A stretch of 64,000 nt of DNA from Gillisella taibaishanensis. GTDB taxonomy: Bacteria > Pseudomonadota > Alphaproteobacteria > Rhizobiales > Rhizobiaceae. Under the pieces are notes generated by a model. That model did no database searches. It was given only the letters and a program-made list of their open reading frames with translations, and was not told where the DNA came from. Below are positions 27,628 through 35,821 of this stretch, one piece after another. Positions within the stretch are counted from its first letter, which is position 1, and the number at the start of each line of letters is the position of its first letter. The stretch spans positions 1-64,000 of the forward strand of contig NZ_MKIN01000028.1 in the NCBI RefSeq assembly GCF_001938985.1, read 5' to 3'. A program made the position numbers and the translations under genes.

Positions 27628-28317
27628 ATGTCCAAGCTCGAAGTCCTGACCCCTGCAAACAGCCAGCTCATCTTCATCGACCAGCAGCCGCAGATGGCTT
27701 TCGGTGTCCAGTCGATCGACCGCCAGACGCTGAAGAACAATGTTGTGGGTCTCGCCAAGGCTGCCAAGATTTTCAACATCCCGACGACCATCACCACTGT
27801 CGAAACGGACTCCTTTTCTGGCAACACGTTTCCAGAACTGCTTGCTGTCTATCCGGAGAACGATATTCTCGAGCGCACCTCAATGAACTCCTGGGACGAT
27901 CAGAACGTTCGTGACGCGCTTGCGAAAAATGCCGCCAGCGGTCGCAAGAAGATCGTCGTATCCGGCCTGTGGACGGAAGTTTGCAACACGACCTTCGCGC
28001 TTTCCGCCCTCCATGATGTTCCCGACTACGAAATCTACATGGTCGCCGATGCTTCCGGCGGCACGACTTCAGACGCGCATAAATATGCGATGGACCGCAT
28101 GGTTCAGGCCGGTGTCATTCCGGTCACCTGGCAGCAGGTTTTGCTCGAGTGGCAGCGTGACTGGGCGCACAAGGAAACCTATGCCGCCGTCACCACTCTG
28201 GTGAAGGAGCATTCCGGGGCCTATGGCATGGGCATCGACTATGCCGTCACCCACGTTCACAAGGGCGCAGAGCGCGTCACCCATGGCAAGCGGATCGGTC
28301 CGAACCCCGCCAAGTAA
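27628..28317 (+). CDS. Isochorismatase-like cysteine hydrolase (YcaC family), copy 1
   Basis: A 229-residue isochorismatase-fold hydrolase of the YcaC type. The catalytic Asp18 lies in LIFIDQQPQMAFGV, the Cys nucleophile is Cys119 in VSGLWTEVCNT, and a basic RKK lies just before the Cys strand; the cis-peptide region ASGGTTSDAHKYAMDRM follows. Members hydrolyse amide-like or isochorismate-like substrates, and the native substrate of YcaC is unknown. A strong AAAAGGAAAG site is present. A terminator-like hairpin follows, then the XapX gene. It is a paralogue of the gene at 30800-31426. Confidence 0.85.
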   Translation: MSKLEVLTPANSQLIFIDQQPQMAFGVQSIDRQTLKNNVVGLAKAAKIFNIPTTITTVETDSFSGNTFPELLAVYPENDILERTSMNSWDDQNVRDALAKNAASGRKKIVVSGLWTEVCNTTFALSALHDVPDYEIYMVADASGGTTSDAHKYAMDRMVQAGVIPVTWQQVLLEWQRDWAHKETYAAVTTLVKEHSGAYGMGIDYAVTHVHKGAERVTHGKRIGPNPAK

Positions 28318-28329
28318 GATGCCGGTCAG

Positions 28330-28370
28330 ACCACTCCGGCTAACCTTGTCGGAGTGGTTTTCTCTTTCCC
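28330..28370 (+). terminator. Terminator after cysteine hydrolase copy 1
   Basis: A 9-bp stem (ACCACTCCG at 28330-28338, CGGAGTGGT at 28350-28358) is followed by TTTCTCTTT. It may cause partial termination before the XapX-amidohydrolase genes, lowering their expression relative to the first gene. Confidence 0.8.
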
Positions 28371-28385
28371 CAGAGGAGCTCTCCC

Positions 28386-28673
28386 ATGAAAATCTACCTC
28401 CTGTCTCTCGGCGCTGGCCTTCTCGTCGGCATCATCTACAGCCTCCTGAACGTCCGCTCGCCCGCTCCGCCGGTGATTGCACTCGTCGGTCTTCTTGGCA
28501 TCCTTGTCGGTGAACAGGTCATCCCGCTGGCCAAATCGCTCTGGAGCAAAGAGCCGGCAGCTGTCTCATGGCTGCATCAGATCAAGCCGCACATGTTCGG
28601 TCACATGCCGAAGGGCGCCGATGATGTGAAAGTCGCCCATCGTGACGAAACCAGCCCGGAGAACAGAGGCTGA
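28386..28673 (+). CDS. XapX-domain (DUF1427) small membrane protein
   Basis: A 95-residue protein. Two membrane helices are evident: YLLSLGAGLLVGIIYSLLN (about residues 4-22) and PPVIALVGLLGILVGEQVIP (about 29-48). The short PxPP segment between them identifies the XapX/DUF1427 family. A polar tail with HxFGHMPKGADD follows. The function is unknown. It has an AGAGGAG site and its stop overlaps the next start (TGATG at 28671-28675). The same neighbour pairing of XapX with a cysteine hydrolase and an amidohydrolase is seen in other proteobacteria, by recollection. Confidence 0.85.
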   Translation: MKIYLLSLGAGLLVGIIYSLLNVRSPAPPVIALVGLLGILVGEQVIPLAKSLWSKEPAAVSWLHQIKPHMFGHMPKGADDVKVAHRDETSPENRG

Positions 28674-30655
28674 TGACGACACGCCGAACCTTCCCTGGAG
28701 GCGCGTCGAGCCTGGCGTTTTCGAACCTCTTGGCAACGGCCAATGCCGCCGATCCCAAACAGACCGGAGTAGATACGATGCATCCCGACCTTATCCTTCA
28801 CAACGGCCGCTTCACCACGCTTGATCGGAGCAATCCGAACGCGACAGCAGTCGCCATCAAAGACGGCCTGTTTCAAGAGGTCGGTGCGGACAGCGAGATC
28901 ATGTCGCTTGCTGGACCCGAGACAAAGATTGTCGACCTCAAGGGTAAGCGGGTTCTTCCGGGATTGATCGATAACCACACCCATGTCGTCCGCGGCGGTC
29001 TGAACTACAATATGGAACTGCGCTGGGATGGTGTGCGCTCGCTTGCCGATGCGATGGACATGCTGAAGCGCCAGGTGGCGATCACGCCGGCTCCGCAATG
29101 GGTTCGCGTCGTCGGCGGTTTCACCGAGCATCAGTTCGCAGAAAAACGCCTGCCGACAATCGAGGAGATCAATGCGGTCGCCCCCGACACGCCGGTCTTC
29201 CTGCTGCATCTCTATGACCGCGCTTTGCTCAATGGTGCAGCCCTTCGTGCCGTTGGCTATAACAGAGATACACCGAACCCACCGGGCGGAGAGATCACCC
29301 GCGACGCCAATGGCAACCCGACCGGCATGCTTCTCGCCAAGCCGAACGCTGGCATTCTCTATTCGACCCTCGCCAAGGGACCAAAACTGCCCCTCGATTA
29401 TCAGGTCAATTCCACCCGCCACTTCATGCGCGAACTGAACCGTCTCGGCGTGACGGGTGTGATTGATGCAGGCGGTGGCTTCCAGAACTACCCTGATGAC
29501 TACGAGGTGATCCAGAAACTCTCCGACGAAAACCAGATGACGGTGCGTCTGGCCTATAACCTGTTCACGCAGAAGCCGAAGGAAGAGAAGGAAGACTTCC
29601 TCAACTGGACTCAGTCGGTCAAATACAAGCAGGGAAACGACTACTTCCGCCACAACGGCGCCGGAGAGATGCTGGTCTTCTCTGCCGCCGACTTCGAGGA
29701 CTTCCGCCAGCCGCGTCCGGAAATGGCGCCGGAGATGGAAGGCGAACTCGAAGAAGTGGTGCGGGTGCTTGCCGAGAACCGCTGGCCCTGGCGCATGCAC
29801 GCCACCTATGACGAGACGATCTCCCGTTCGCTTGATGTCTTCGAGAAGGTGAACAAGGACATTCCGCTTGAAGGTTTGAACTGGTTCTTCGACCATGCCG
29901 AGACTATCTCGGATCGTTCGATCGATCGCATCGCGGCGCTTGGTGGGGGTATCGCAACCCAGCACCGCATGGCCTATCAGGGCGAATACTTCGTCGAGCG
30001 CTACGGCCATGGCGTGGCAGAGGCGACGCCCCCAATCAGAAAAATGCTCGACAAGGGCGTCAACGTCTCGGCGGGCACCGATGCGACCCGTGTTGCTTCC
30101 TATAATCCATGGGTATCGCTCTCCTGGATGGTGACGGGCAAGACCGTCGGTGGCATGCAGCTCTACCCGCGGGCCAACTGCCTCGACCGCGAAACCGCAC
30201 TGCGCATGTGGACCGAAAAAGTTACGTGGTTCTCCAACGAGGAAGGCAAGAAGGGCCGTATCGAAAAGGGTCAGTTCGCCGATCTGGTCGTACCCGACAA
30301 GGACTTCTTCGCCTGCGCCGAGGACGAGATCTCGTTCCTCGTCTCGGAACTCACCATGGTCGGCGGCAAGATCGTCTACGGTGCGGGTGACTTCAGTGCA
30401 CTGGACGAAAACGACATTCCCCCGGCCATGCCGGACTGGTCTCCGGTGCGCAAGTTCGGCGGTTATGCGGCCTGGGGTGAGCCCAATGGTGCAGGCGCCC
30501 GCTCGCTGCGCCGCACGGCCATCTCGACCTGCGGCTGTGCCAGCGATTGCGGCGTGCATGGCCATGACCATGCCGGTGCATGGACATCGAAACTGCCAAT
30601 CGCCGACCTCAAGGGCTTTTTCGGCGCTCTCGGCTGCTCCTGCTGGGCGGTTTGA
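28673..30655 (+). CDS. Amidohydrolase family protein (YtcJ/NfdA-like) with Cys/His-rich tail
   Basis: A 660-residue metal-dependent amidohydrolase. The HxH metal motif is in DNHTHVVRGG, a ligand Lys or Asp region is SVKYKQGNDYF, later His are in RMHATYDETI and FFDHAETIS, and the final Asp is in SAGTDATRV. It resembles YtcJ/N-substituted formamide deformylase enzymes that hydrolyse amide or carbamoyl bonds. The first 26 residues (MTTRRTF then a small hydrophobic stretch ending ANAADP) look like a weak Tat signal. An internal ATG at 28779 with a GGAG site would give the plain cytoplasmic start. The tail CGCASDCGVHGHDHAG could bind an extra metal and is unusual. Confidence 0.82.
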   Translation: MTTRRTFPGGASSLAFSNLLATANAADPKQTGVDTMHPDLILHNGRFTTLDRSNPNATAVAIKDGLFQEVGADSEIMSLAGPETKIVDLKGKRVLPGLIDNHTHVVRGGLNYNMELRWDGVRSLADAMDMLKRQVAITPAPQWVRVVGGFTEHQFAEKRLPTIEEINAVAPDTPVFLLHLYDRALLNGAALRAVGYNRDTPNPPGGEITRDANGNPTGMLLAKPNAGILYSTLAKGPKLPLDYQVNSTRHFMRELNRLGVTGVIDAGGGFQNYPDDYEVIQKLSDENQMTVRLAYNLFTQKPKEEKEDFLNWTQSVKYKQGNDYFRHNGAGEMLVFSAADFEDFRQPRPEMAPEMEGELEEVVRVLAENRWPWRMHATYDETISRSLDVFEKVNKDIPLEGLNWFFDHAETISDRSIDRIAALGGGIATQHRMAYQGEYFVERYGHGVAEATPPIRKMLDKGVNVSAGTDATRVASYNPWVSLSWMVTGKTVGGMQLYPRANCLDRETALRMWTEKVTWFSNEEGKKGRIEKGQFADLVVPDKDFFACAEDEISFLVSELTMVGGKIVYGAGDFSALDENDIPPAMPDWSPVRKFGGYAAWGEPNGAGARSLRRTAISTCGCASDCGVHGHDHAGAWTSKLPIADLKGFFGALGCSCWAV

Positions 30656-30668
30656 AGCAAGCAAGACT

Positions 30669-30696
30669 GAACGGACCGGATGCTCTCGGTCCGTTC
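30669..30696 (+). terminator. Strong hairpin after the amidohydrolase gene
   Basis: A perfect 10-bp stem (GAACGGACCG at 30669-30678, CGGTCCGTTC at 30687-30696) with an 8-base loop lies 13 bases after the stop. No T-tract follows, so it may be a weak terminator or an RNA-stabilising element before cysteine hydrolase copy 2. Confidence 0.6.
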
Positions 30697-30799
30697 AATC
30701 GACACCACGATCCGTCGGGATGCTGGCTGTGTGTCCCAACTATCTCTTCACCTTTTACCGTCAGTCCACCAGGGTGATCGGTCCAGTCCGGAGCTATCC

Positions 30800-31426
30800 A
30801 TGTCTACACTTCCCTTACTCGAACCCTCGGCCCCTGTTTTGCTGCTGATCGATCAGCAGGCGGGGCTCGCATTCGGCGTCGGATCGACCGATCGCCAGGT
30901 TCTTCTCAGCAACATGGTTGCGCTGGCAAAAACGGCCAAGGCGTTCGACCTCCCGGTCGTCGTCTCGACATCGGCATCCAAGGTCTACAGTGGTCCGGTC
31001 ATGCCGGTGATCCAATCGGTATTGCCGGATGTCGCCTCGATTGAGCGACATAACATGAATGCCTGGGAAGACGATCGCGTGGTCGCAGCAGTCAGCCAGA
31101 CTGGGCGCAAGAGACTGCTTGTCTCGGGCCTTCTAACGGAAGCTTGCGTATCCTTTCCTGTCCTGTCGGCCATCGCCGATGGTTATGATGTGTCTGTTGT
31201 GGCAGACGCTTGCGGCGGCGTGACGTCCGACAGCCACGCTCTGGCCTTGCGCCGGATGGAGGCCGCGGGTGCTACAATGACGTCCTGGCTCCAGGTTCTT
31301 CTTGAGCTGCAACGCGACTGGACTCGCAAGGAGACCTACGGCGACGCCCGGGCGATTGTCGAGGCCCATGCAGGCGGCTATGGCATCGGTCTCAGCTATG
31401 CTCGCGACATGATCCACCCGCTTTAA
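30800..31426 (+). CDS. Isochorismatase-like cysteine hydrolase (YcaC family), copy 2
   Basis: A 208-residue paralogue of the protein at 27628-28317. The acid is Asp18 (LLLIDQQAGLAFGVGSTDRQ), the Cys nucleophile is Cys116 (VSGLLTEACVS), and ACGGVTSDSHALALRRM matches the copy-1 stretch. The C-terminal extension of copy 1 is absent. A CGGAG site precedes the ATG; an in-frame earlier codon at 30680 lies inside the preceding hairpin and is rejected. Both copies flank the XapX and amidohydrolase genes, so they may act on related substrates or in one pathway. Confidence 0.85.
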   Translation: MSTLPLLEPSAPVLLLIDQQAGLAFGVGSTDRQVLLSNMVALAKTAKAFDLPVVVSTSASKVYSGPVMPVIQSVLPDVASIERHNMNAWEDDRVVAAVSQTGRKRLLVSGLLTEACVSFPVLSAIADGYDVSVVADACGGVTSDSHALALRRMEAAGATMTSWLQVLLELQRDWTRKETYGDARAIVEAHAGGYGIGLSYARDMIHPL

Positions 31427-31450
31427 CGCTGGATGCTTCGAGGTCGTTAT

Positions 31451-31933
31451 ATGAAAACCGTAACCACGCGGGATTCTGGCAGCATCCCGGCCGGCAACGC
31501 GCATGCCGCAGAGTTCCTCGCTCTGCTCGCTCTCTGTTCGGCCTATATCCAGGGACCGCTAACCAAAGCTCTCGATTTCCAGGGCGCTATCGCCGAGATG
31601 AACCATTTTGGCCTCCCGCCAGCGCCGTTCTTCGCGATAGCCGTTCCGATCTTCGAGCTCGCAATGTCAGCCCTTATCCTTTCGGGACGGCTGCGTTGGC
31701 TGGGTGCGCTCGCTTTGGCCGTATTCACCCTGATGGCGACCTACCTTGCCCTGCGGTTCTGGGAGATCCCGGCAGGCCCCGAGCATTCGGCCGCAATGAA
31801 CGGCTTCTTCGAGCATGTCGGGCTCAGTGGCGCGTTCGTGTTCGTTGCTCTCAATGACCTGCGCTCGCGTTGCTTGGATGACTGGCGCCGGCACCGGCCA
31901 CCGACTCTTGCGCGGCAAACGAGAACCACTTGA
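31451..31933 (+). CDS. DoxX-like small integral membrane protein
   Basis: A 160-residue four-helix membrane protein resembling DoxX. The helices are near residues 22-40 (AAEFLALLALCSAYIQG), 60-82 (FFAIAVPIFELAMSALILSG), 84-104 (LGALALAVFTLMATYLALRFW) and 118-137 (VGLSGAFVFVALND). The NHFGLPPAPFFAIAVP segment with a conserved Pro is typical of DoxX/TQO small-subunit-like proteins. DoxX proteins associate with membrane redox and sulfur stress, but specificity is unknown. The gene ends the cysteine hydrolase group; the start is placed at ATG 31451, the first reasonable Met. Confidence 0.7.
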   Translation: MKTVTTRDSGSIPAGNAHAAEFLALLALCSAYIQGPLTKALDFQGAIAEMNHFGLPPAPFFAIAVPIFELAMSALILSGRLRWLGALALAVFTLMATYLALRFWEIPAGPEHSAAMNGFFEHVGLSGAFVFVALNDLRSRCLDDWRRHRPPTLARQTRTT

Positions 31934-31954
31934 TCCGAGCTCCGCCTTCGCAAC

Positions 31955-32491
31955 GACGACGATCATGAGTTCGGCCGGGATGCGCGGTGTCGTGACGTTG
32001 GTGGAGCTCTTTCGCTGTCAGCAACTTTTCCAGGAAGAGACGTCATTCTGGTTACCGCGTTCGCTGTCATCATAGTCACGGTACTTTTGCAGGGGAGTAC
32101 GCTGGGAAACCTCGTTGCTCTCCTCAACATCATCAATCCCGAGGAAGCAAATTCCATCAAGGACAACGAAGCCTCTGCCTGGAGGCGGATGGCCGAAGCT
32201 CAATATCGAGCCATCCAATCGCTATCCGTCGGTGACAATGGTGTCGTCAAACCTCCTCGTCTTCTGGAGCAATAGGATCATCGTGCAAAAGTTGCGGCAT
32301 CCCACGAACGGGATCCGACCACGCATGACAGCATCAGGTCTCAGCACTTCAAAGCCGTGCTCGCCGCCGTGAAAGCCGTCCGCGCGGAGATTTTAAGGAT
32401 GCATCGCGCGGGCGAGATCCATGACACCTTCATGCGCCAACTGGAACATGACCTGGATCTGCAGGAGATGGCTGCCGAAAACCGAAGTTAG
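31955..32491 (+). pseudogene. CPA1-type Na+/H+ antiporter, C-terminal remnant
   Basis: A chain of frames carries the end of a CPA1 antiporter. It begins SSAGMRGVVTLV, then changes frame to GALSLSATFPGRD, continues VILVTAFAVIIVTVLLQGST (32041-32100), and after another change reads KAVLAAVKAVRAEILRMHRA and ends QEMAAENRS. The AGMRG/PGRD signatures and the lQGST helix are diagnostic. The N-terminal transport domain is missing, and at least two frame changes are present. It is not the ancestor copy of the antiporter at 44078-45373, which is intact. Confidence 0.75.
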
Positions 32492-32617
32492 GGAAAGCCG
32501 GGACGAGAGCGCCGTCAATTAAAAGGCGCTCCTGATAATTACAAAAAACGCAATTAATTCTGAACAACTGTTGTAATTGTCCGCCGCTTTGTCTCGGAGC
32601 AATATCCCTCTCAGCAG

Positions 32618-32730
32618 ATTACCACCCAAACCTGTCGAAGCCGTTCACTACGATGTTGGCGACACCATCCGCCAAGCTGGGGGGCACAACAGCAACTATC
32701 TCGGCGCAGAGCTGAAATTCTCCTGGTAAC
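32618..32730 (+). pseudogene. Possible outer-membrane-type C-terminal scrap
   Basis: A short open stretch with no start reads PKPVEAVHYDVGDTIRQAGG and ends LGAELKFSW followed by a stop. The final aromatic strand resembles the C-terminus of a beta-barrel protein. About 36 residues are too few to name. It lies immediately before the DUF1275 gene and may only be a chance frame. Confidence 0.25.
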
Positions 32731-32753
32731 AGGACGCAAAAGGATAAAGACGG

Positions 32754-33431
32754 ATGAAGAGGATCTCTCTCCCCACCATTTTGAGCTTCAACGGCGGTTA
32801 CGTCGATACGCTTGGCTTTCTATCGCTGTCGGGACTGTTTACCGCCCATGTGACAGGCAATTTTGTGACGCTGGGCGCGACCCTCGCACACGGTCTGGAT
32901 GGCGCCTTGTCAAAACTTTTGGCGCTGCCTGTGTTCTGCCTGGTCGTCTTTTGCTCCCGCCTCGTGTGTCTGAAACTTCAGAACCAAAATCGCTCGCCGA
33001 TTCGTCCGATGTTGGTGGTCAAGCTCTTGCTCTTCGTCGGCGTTGCCGCCTACGCGCTCTATCACGGTCCGTTCCGTGCAGACGAAGGCGCCGTCACTCT
33101 TGCGGTCGGCATGGCGCTGGTTTCCGCGATGGCCATTCAGAACGGACTTCATAAGGCGCATCTGTCGAAAGCGCCGCCGTCTACCCTGATGACCGGCACG
33201 ACCACGCAGATCATGCTCGATCTCGCGGACATTCTGGCCGATCCGAAAGCCGAGGAGGTCGCAACGGCCAAGGCACGGGTAAAGAAGATGGCGGCTGCCG
33301 TGGCGACATTTGCGCTCGGCTGCGGCATTGGTGCCCTCGGCTACATGTACGCAGCAGCTGTCGCATTCACCCTTCCGGCTATCATCGCAGTCGTTGCTCT
33401 GTTTGCAAGCAGCGCCGCGGCCGAGTCCTGA
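32754..33431 (+). CDS. DUF1275 (YoaK) membrane protein
   Basis: A 225-residue inner-membrane protein of the YoaK/DUF1275 family. It has the signature LSFNGGYVDTLGFLSLSGLFTAHVTGNFV (residues 9-37) and MTGTTTQIMLDLADIL near residue 145, with about six hydrophobic helices. The function is unknown. The family is common on rhizobial plasmids. An AAAGGATAA-type site precedes the ATG. It stands between antiporter remnants and a DUF1622 gene 47 bases later, with which it may form a two-gene unit. Confidence 0.9.
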   Translation: MKRISLPTILSFNGGYVDTLGFLSLSGLFTAHVTGNFVTLGATLAHGLDGALSKLLALPVFCLVVFCSRLVCLKLQNQNRSPIRPMLVVKLLLFVGVAAYALYHGPFRADEGAVTLAVGMALVSAMAIQNGLHKAHLSKAPPSTLMTGTTTQIMLDLADILADPKAEEVATAKARVKKMAAAVATFALGCGIGALGYMYAAAVAFTLPAIIAVVALFASSAAAES

Positions 33432-33478
33432 AACTCCCCGTTTCAGCATCGATCCGTTGAATTGAAGAGGACATCATC

Positions 33479-33904
33479 ATGGATATCGGAAGTGAAGCGA
33501 GTGGCATCGCCAGTCTAATTGCACCCATCCTCAAGCCGCTGGCTACCGGGTTGGAATTCTTCGGCGTGGGTGTGATCCTGATCGGTGTTCTGATCGCAAC
33601 TATCGGCTACATCAGGGATGTCTTCTCGATCGACCAGCGCCAAGCCTATGAGCGCTATCGCGCCAATCTCGGCCGCGGGATCCTGCTGGGGTTGGAGGTC
33701 CTGATCGGCGCAGACATCATTGCCACCATCATCGCGCCGTTGACGTGGGAAAGCGTCGGATTGCTCGGACTAATCGTGCTCATCCGGACATTTCTCAGTT
33801 TTTCCCTTGAAGCCGAGATCGATGGGCAGTGGCCGTGGACGAAAAACGCGAGGTCCGCAGCAGGCTCCCGCTCGAGTTCATCGTCGCTCTCAGATGTGCG
33901 CTAA
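33479..33904 (+). CDS. DUF1622 membrane protein
   Basis: A 141-residue protein. Three hydrophobic helices (FFGVGVILIGVLIATIGYIR; GILLGLEVLIGADIIATII; SVGLLGLIVLIRTFLSFSLE) enclose the DUF1622 core RYRANLGRGILLGLEVLIGA. The EAEIDG tail motif after the last helix is typical of the family. The C-terminal 25 residues are Ser-rich (SRSSSSSLSD). The function is unknown. A ribosome-binding site AGAGGA precedes the ATG. It follows DUF1275 and precedes the truncated LLM gene. Confidence 0.88.
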   Translation: MDIGSEASGIASLIAPILKPLATGLEFFGVGVILIGVLIATIGYIRDVFSIDQRQAYERYRANLGRGILLGLEVLIGADIIATIIAPLTWESVGLLGLIVLIRTFLSFSLEAEIDGQWPWTKNARSAAGSRSSSSSLSDVR

Positions 33905-33937
33905 CAATATCCTCTTTTTATCTGATTGGAATATACC

Positions 33938-34204
33938 ATGACACAATCCCTGGAATTCGGCCTTGATACGTTCGGCGACGTCACCACAGGTTCAGACGGA
34001 GACCTGCTTGCGCAGCCACAGGTGATCCGCAATGTCGTCGAAGAGGCAGTTCTGGCTGACCGACACGGCATCGACTTCTTCGGTATTGGCGAACATCACC
34101 GTAAGGATTTTGCCGTCTCCGCGCCGGAGGTGGTACTGGCTGCCATCGCGGCGCGCACCAGCAAGATACGTGGCTACACTTTGAAGCTGCATAGTCCGCC
34201 CTGA
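33938..34204 (+). pseudogene. LLM-class flavin-dependent oxidoreductase, N-terminal fragment
   Basis: The first 80 or so residues of a luciferase-like monooxygenase: LEFGLDTFGDVTTGSDGDL, then EEAVLADRHGIDFFGIGEHH, then APEVVLAAIAARTSKIR. After RTSKIR, near base 34172, homology ends and unrelated sequence takes over until a stop. The remaining 250 residues are lost, so it is truncated by a rearrangement. Full-length relatives use FMNH2 and oxygen on varied organic substrates. Confidence 0.82.
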
Positions 34205-34330
34205 CCGATTCGGAAGGCATTGATTTTGTGCGGTGTGGTGGTGCTGGCGAAGTATTCGTTTATGCGGTTTTGGCTTGTGCGTTGCGGATGGCAGCCAGGA
34301 TACAGGAACACCGGAAGGCCATATCTTTGG
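34172..34330. other. Junction segment between two truncated genes
   Basis: About 160 bases lie between the broken LLM gene (plus strand) and the broken FMN reductase gene (minus strand). On the minus strand it encodes a tail LAYNLRLIPKDMAF that does not belong to the reductase. It may be the scar of a transposable element, but I cannot identify which. Confidence 0.35.
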
Positions 34331-34600
34331 GGATGAGGCGCAGATTGTAGGCGAGCGAGCCGATGACGAGCGCGTCTGCGTCAATGATTGTTTTCACGAG
34401 CTTTTGAGCCTGCGTGTCGAGATCTGCGACCGAGCGGGCAGAGAGTAGCGAGGGTCCAAGGTCCTCGATATCGAAAACGACGTGGTCGAGGCCAGTGCGC
34501 TGTGCCGGTGCTTCAGTAACGTCTTCGACAAAACGCCTTGTGCTGGAGGGCGTGTCGTGTCGCCGGAGAAGCCGATGATGAGATTTCGGCGTGAGCTTTA
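34260..34600 (-). pseudogene. NADPH-dependent FMN reductase, N-terminal fragment
   Basis: The minus strand reads IIGFSGDTTRPS, then after a frame change STRRFVEDVTEAPAQRTGLD, HVVFDIEDLGPSLLSARS and KLVKTIIDADALVIGS. The flavodoxin-like N-terminal half of MsuE/SsuE/CE1759-type FMN reductases has this pattern, with a GFSGDTxRPSSTR phosphate-binding start and ADALVIGSP. It stops at the usual SPxYKG motif and runs into unrelated sequence ending at 34260. It is a dead fragment with a frameshift. Confidence 0.75.
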
Positions 34601-35307
34601 CGCTTCACGCCGTCTTCACGATGGCGAGACCGTGGGGGGTATGTTCGCGCTCTGTCGTCCTTGTTCCAACGCTCAAGGGCGGCCCTGCCAAGCAAGGCAA
34701 CGGAGGTATCTTCCTGGGGTGCGTGGACGAGGACGGATTGAACGTCGCAGAGGTGGCGTTCGAGACCGAGGTCTTCATTGAGGCCTGGATTACCCATGCC
34801 GCGAACGGCGATCTGAACTGCGGCCCTGATCTGCCGTCCGGCAAGAAGGCGCGCGGATCAGACGCTCGGCTTCACTCAGATCGCCATCGAGCGCGCCGAG
34901 ATCATCTGGCGTGCGCCGGACACCAGAAGGTCGATTTCACCGGAAAGTGTGATGAAGCGTTCGGTCGTTGCAATAGGACGGCCAAGATTGGTTGGGACAC
35001 GTTCATGGGCGAAACGGATGAAGGCTTCTTGGGCGGCTTCCGCCGCGCCGAGATAGATTGCAGTCAGCGCAAGCGTCATGGCGGCGTGACCGCGATTGTT
35101 CTGTTCGGCGACCAACGGGTCGACGAGATCAAGCACGTTTTCCGCCGGGATTTCCACATTGCTATACTCGACGTCATGGGAGCCGGTGGCCCGGATTCCG
35201 AGGCTTTTCCAGTTCTCGATGACGGTGATGCCGGGCAGGCCGTTCGGAACGACGAAGGTTCCGACACGCGGGCTGGGCTCATCGTGGGAGCCAGCGGATA
35301 ATCGCAT
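34600..35307 (-). pseudogene. Acyl-CoA dehydrogenase-like (SfnB/DszC-type) monooxygenase, decayed
   Basis: Two frames make up the C-terminal two thirds of an acyl-CoA-dehydrogenase-fold monooxygenase of the SfnB/DszC kind. The first (35307 to 34876) has VGTFVVPNGLPGITVIENW, then GIRATGSHDVEYSNVEIP and TTERFITLSGEIDLLV. The other has GNPGLNEDLGLERHLCDVQS and ends near 34600. The switch lies near 34870. The N-terminal third is replaced by another fragment at about 35300. Such enzymes oxidise sulfones or aromatic sulfur compounds with FMNH2 from a reductase like the neighbouring one. Confidence 0.75.
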
Positions 35308-35557
35308 CCAAACCTGGACGCAGCTGCCTCTTCAACTCTGCCGTCATTTCGCCTTCAATCCCGCATGCCTGGCCAATGGCCGTCCAGTCCATACGGCGAT
35401 TCACGATCGGTGGTGGCCGGCGGTGGATGACGAGACCTATGAGATAGGGCCGAATGCTTTCCACCACCCGCTTTGAGGCGACTGGCGCAATGCGCACTTC
35501 GCAGAAGGTCGAGATTTTCTGTTGGAAGTGATGAGATGAAAGATCGTGTTTTGCCAT
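35279..35557 (-). pseudogene. Truncated DNA-binding/integrase-like protein, N-terminal part
   Basis: The minus-strand frame from ATG 35557 (AAGGAC site) encodes about 92 residues: FCEVRIAPVASKRVVESIRP, then LIGLVIHRRPPPIVNRRMDW, then GEMTAELKRQLRPGLDAI. The segment resembles the N-terminal part of large site-specific recombinase-like proteins found in rhizobial mobile elements, but this is from vague recollection only. It stops just where the acyl-CoA dehydrogenase-like fragment begins, so the rest is gone. Confidence 0.4.
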
Positions 35558-35724
35558 GTCCTTATTCCATTCTCTCGGCAACGGTGCCGAGGGCGGGCGG
35601 GAATAGGAGCGGACATTTAAAGAAGCGTTTATTGTGGGTGTGTCTCCAGTTTCGGTGCCCAGATTGCCTAACGCCCTAACAGTAGAGGAAGCAAAATTGA
35701 TCTGTAAGGAGATCGTTTTAGTTT

Positions 35725-35821
35725 CGTATGATCCCTATTAGCGTCATTTATTTTGACATAGGCATTCGTATGAGATATGTAAACGTATCATGGTGGAAAA
35801 AATGAAGCGTTAAGGTGTCAA
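35725..35821 (+). promoter_or_regulatory. hipBA promoter with CGTATGA repeats
   Basis: TTGACA (35753-35758) and TATGTA (35776-35781), 17 bases apart, form a good sigma-70 promoter about 40 bases before hipB. CGTATGA occurs at 35725-35731 and 35767-35773 (the latter inside the spacer), with the related CGTATCA at 35784-35790. These are plausible HipB autoregulatory operators. Confidence 0.55.

Noticed and set aside
28601-30664. Very long (687-codon) minus-strand frame opposite the amidohydrolase
   Set aside because: Exact antisense of the amidohydrolase; GC-rich genes often leave open antisense frames, and the residues show no domain.
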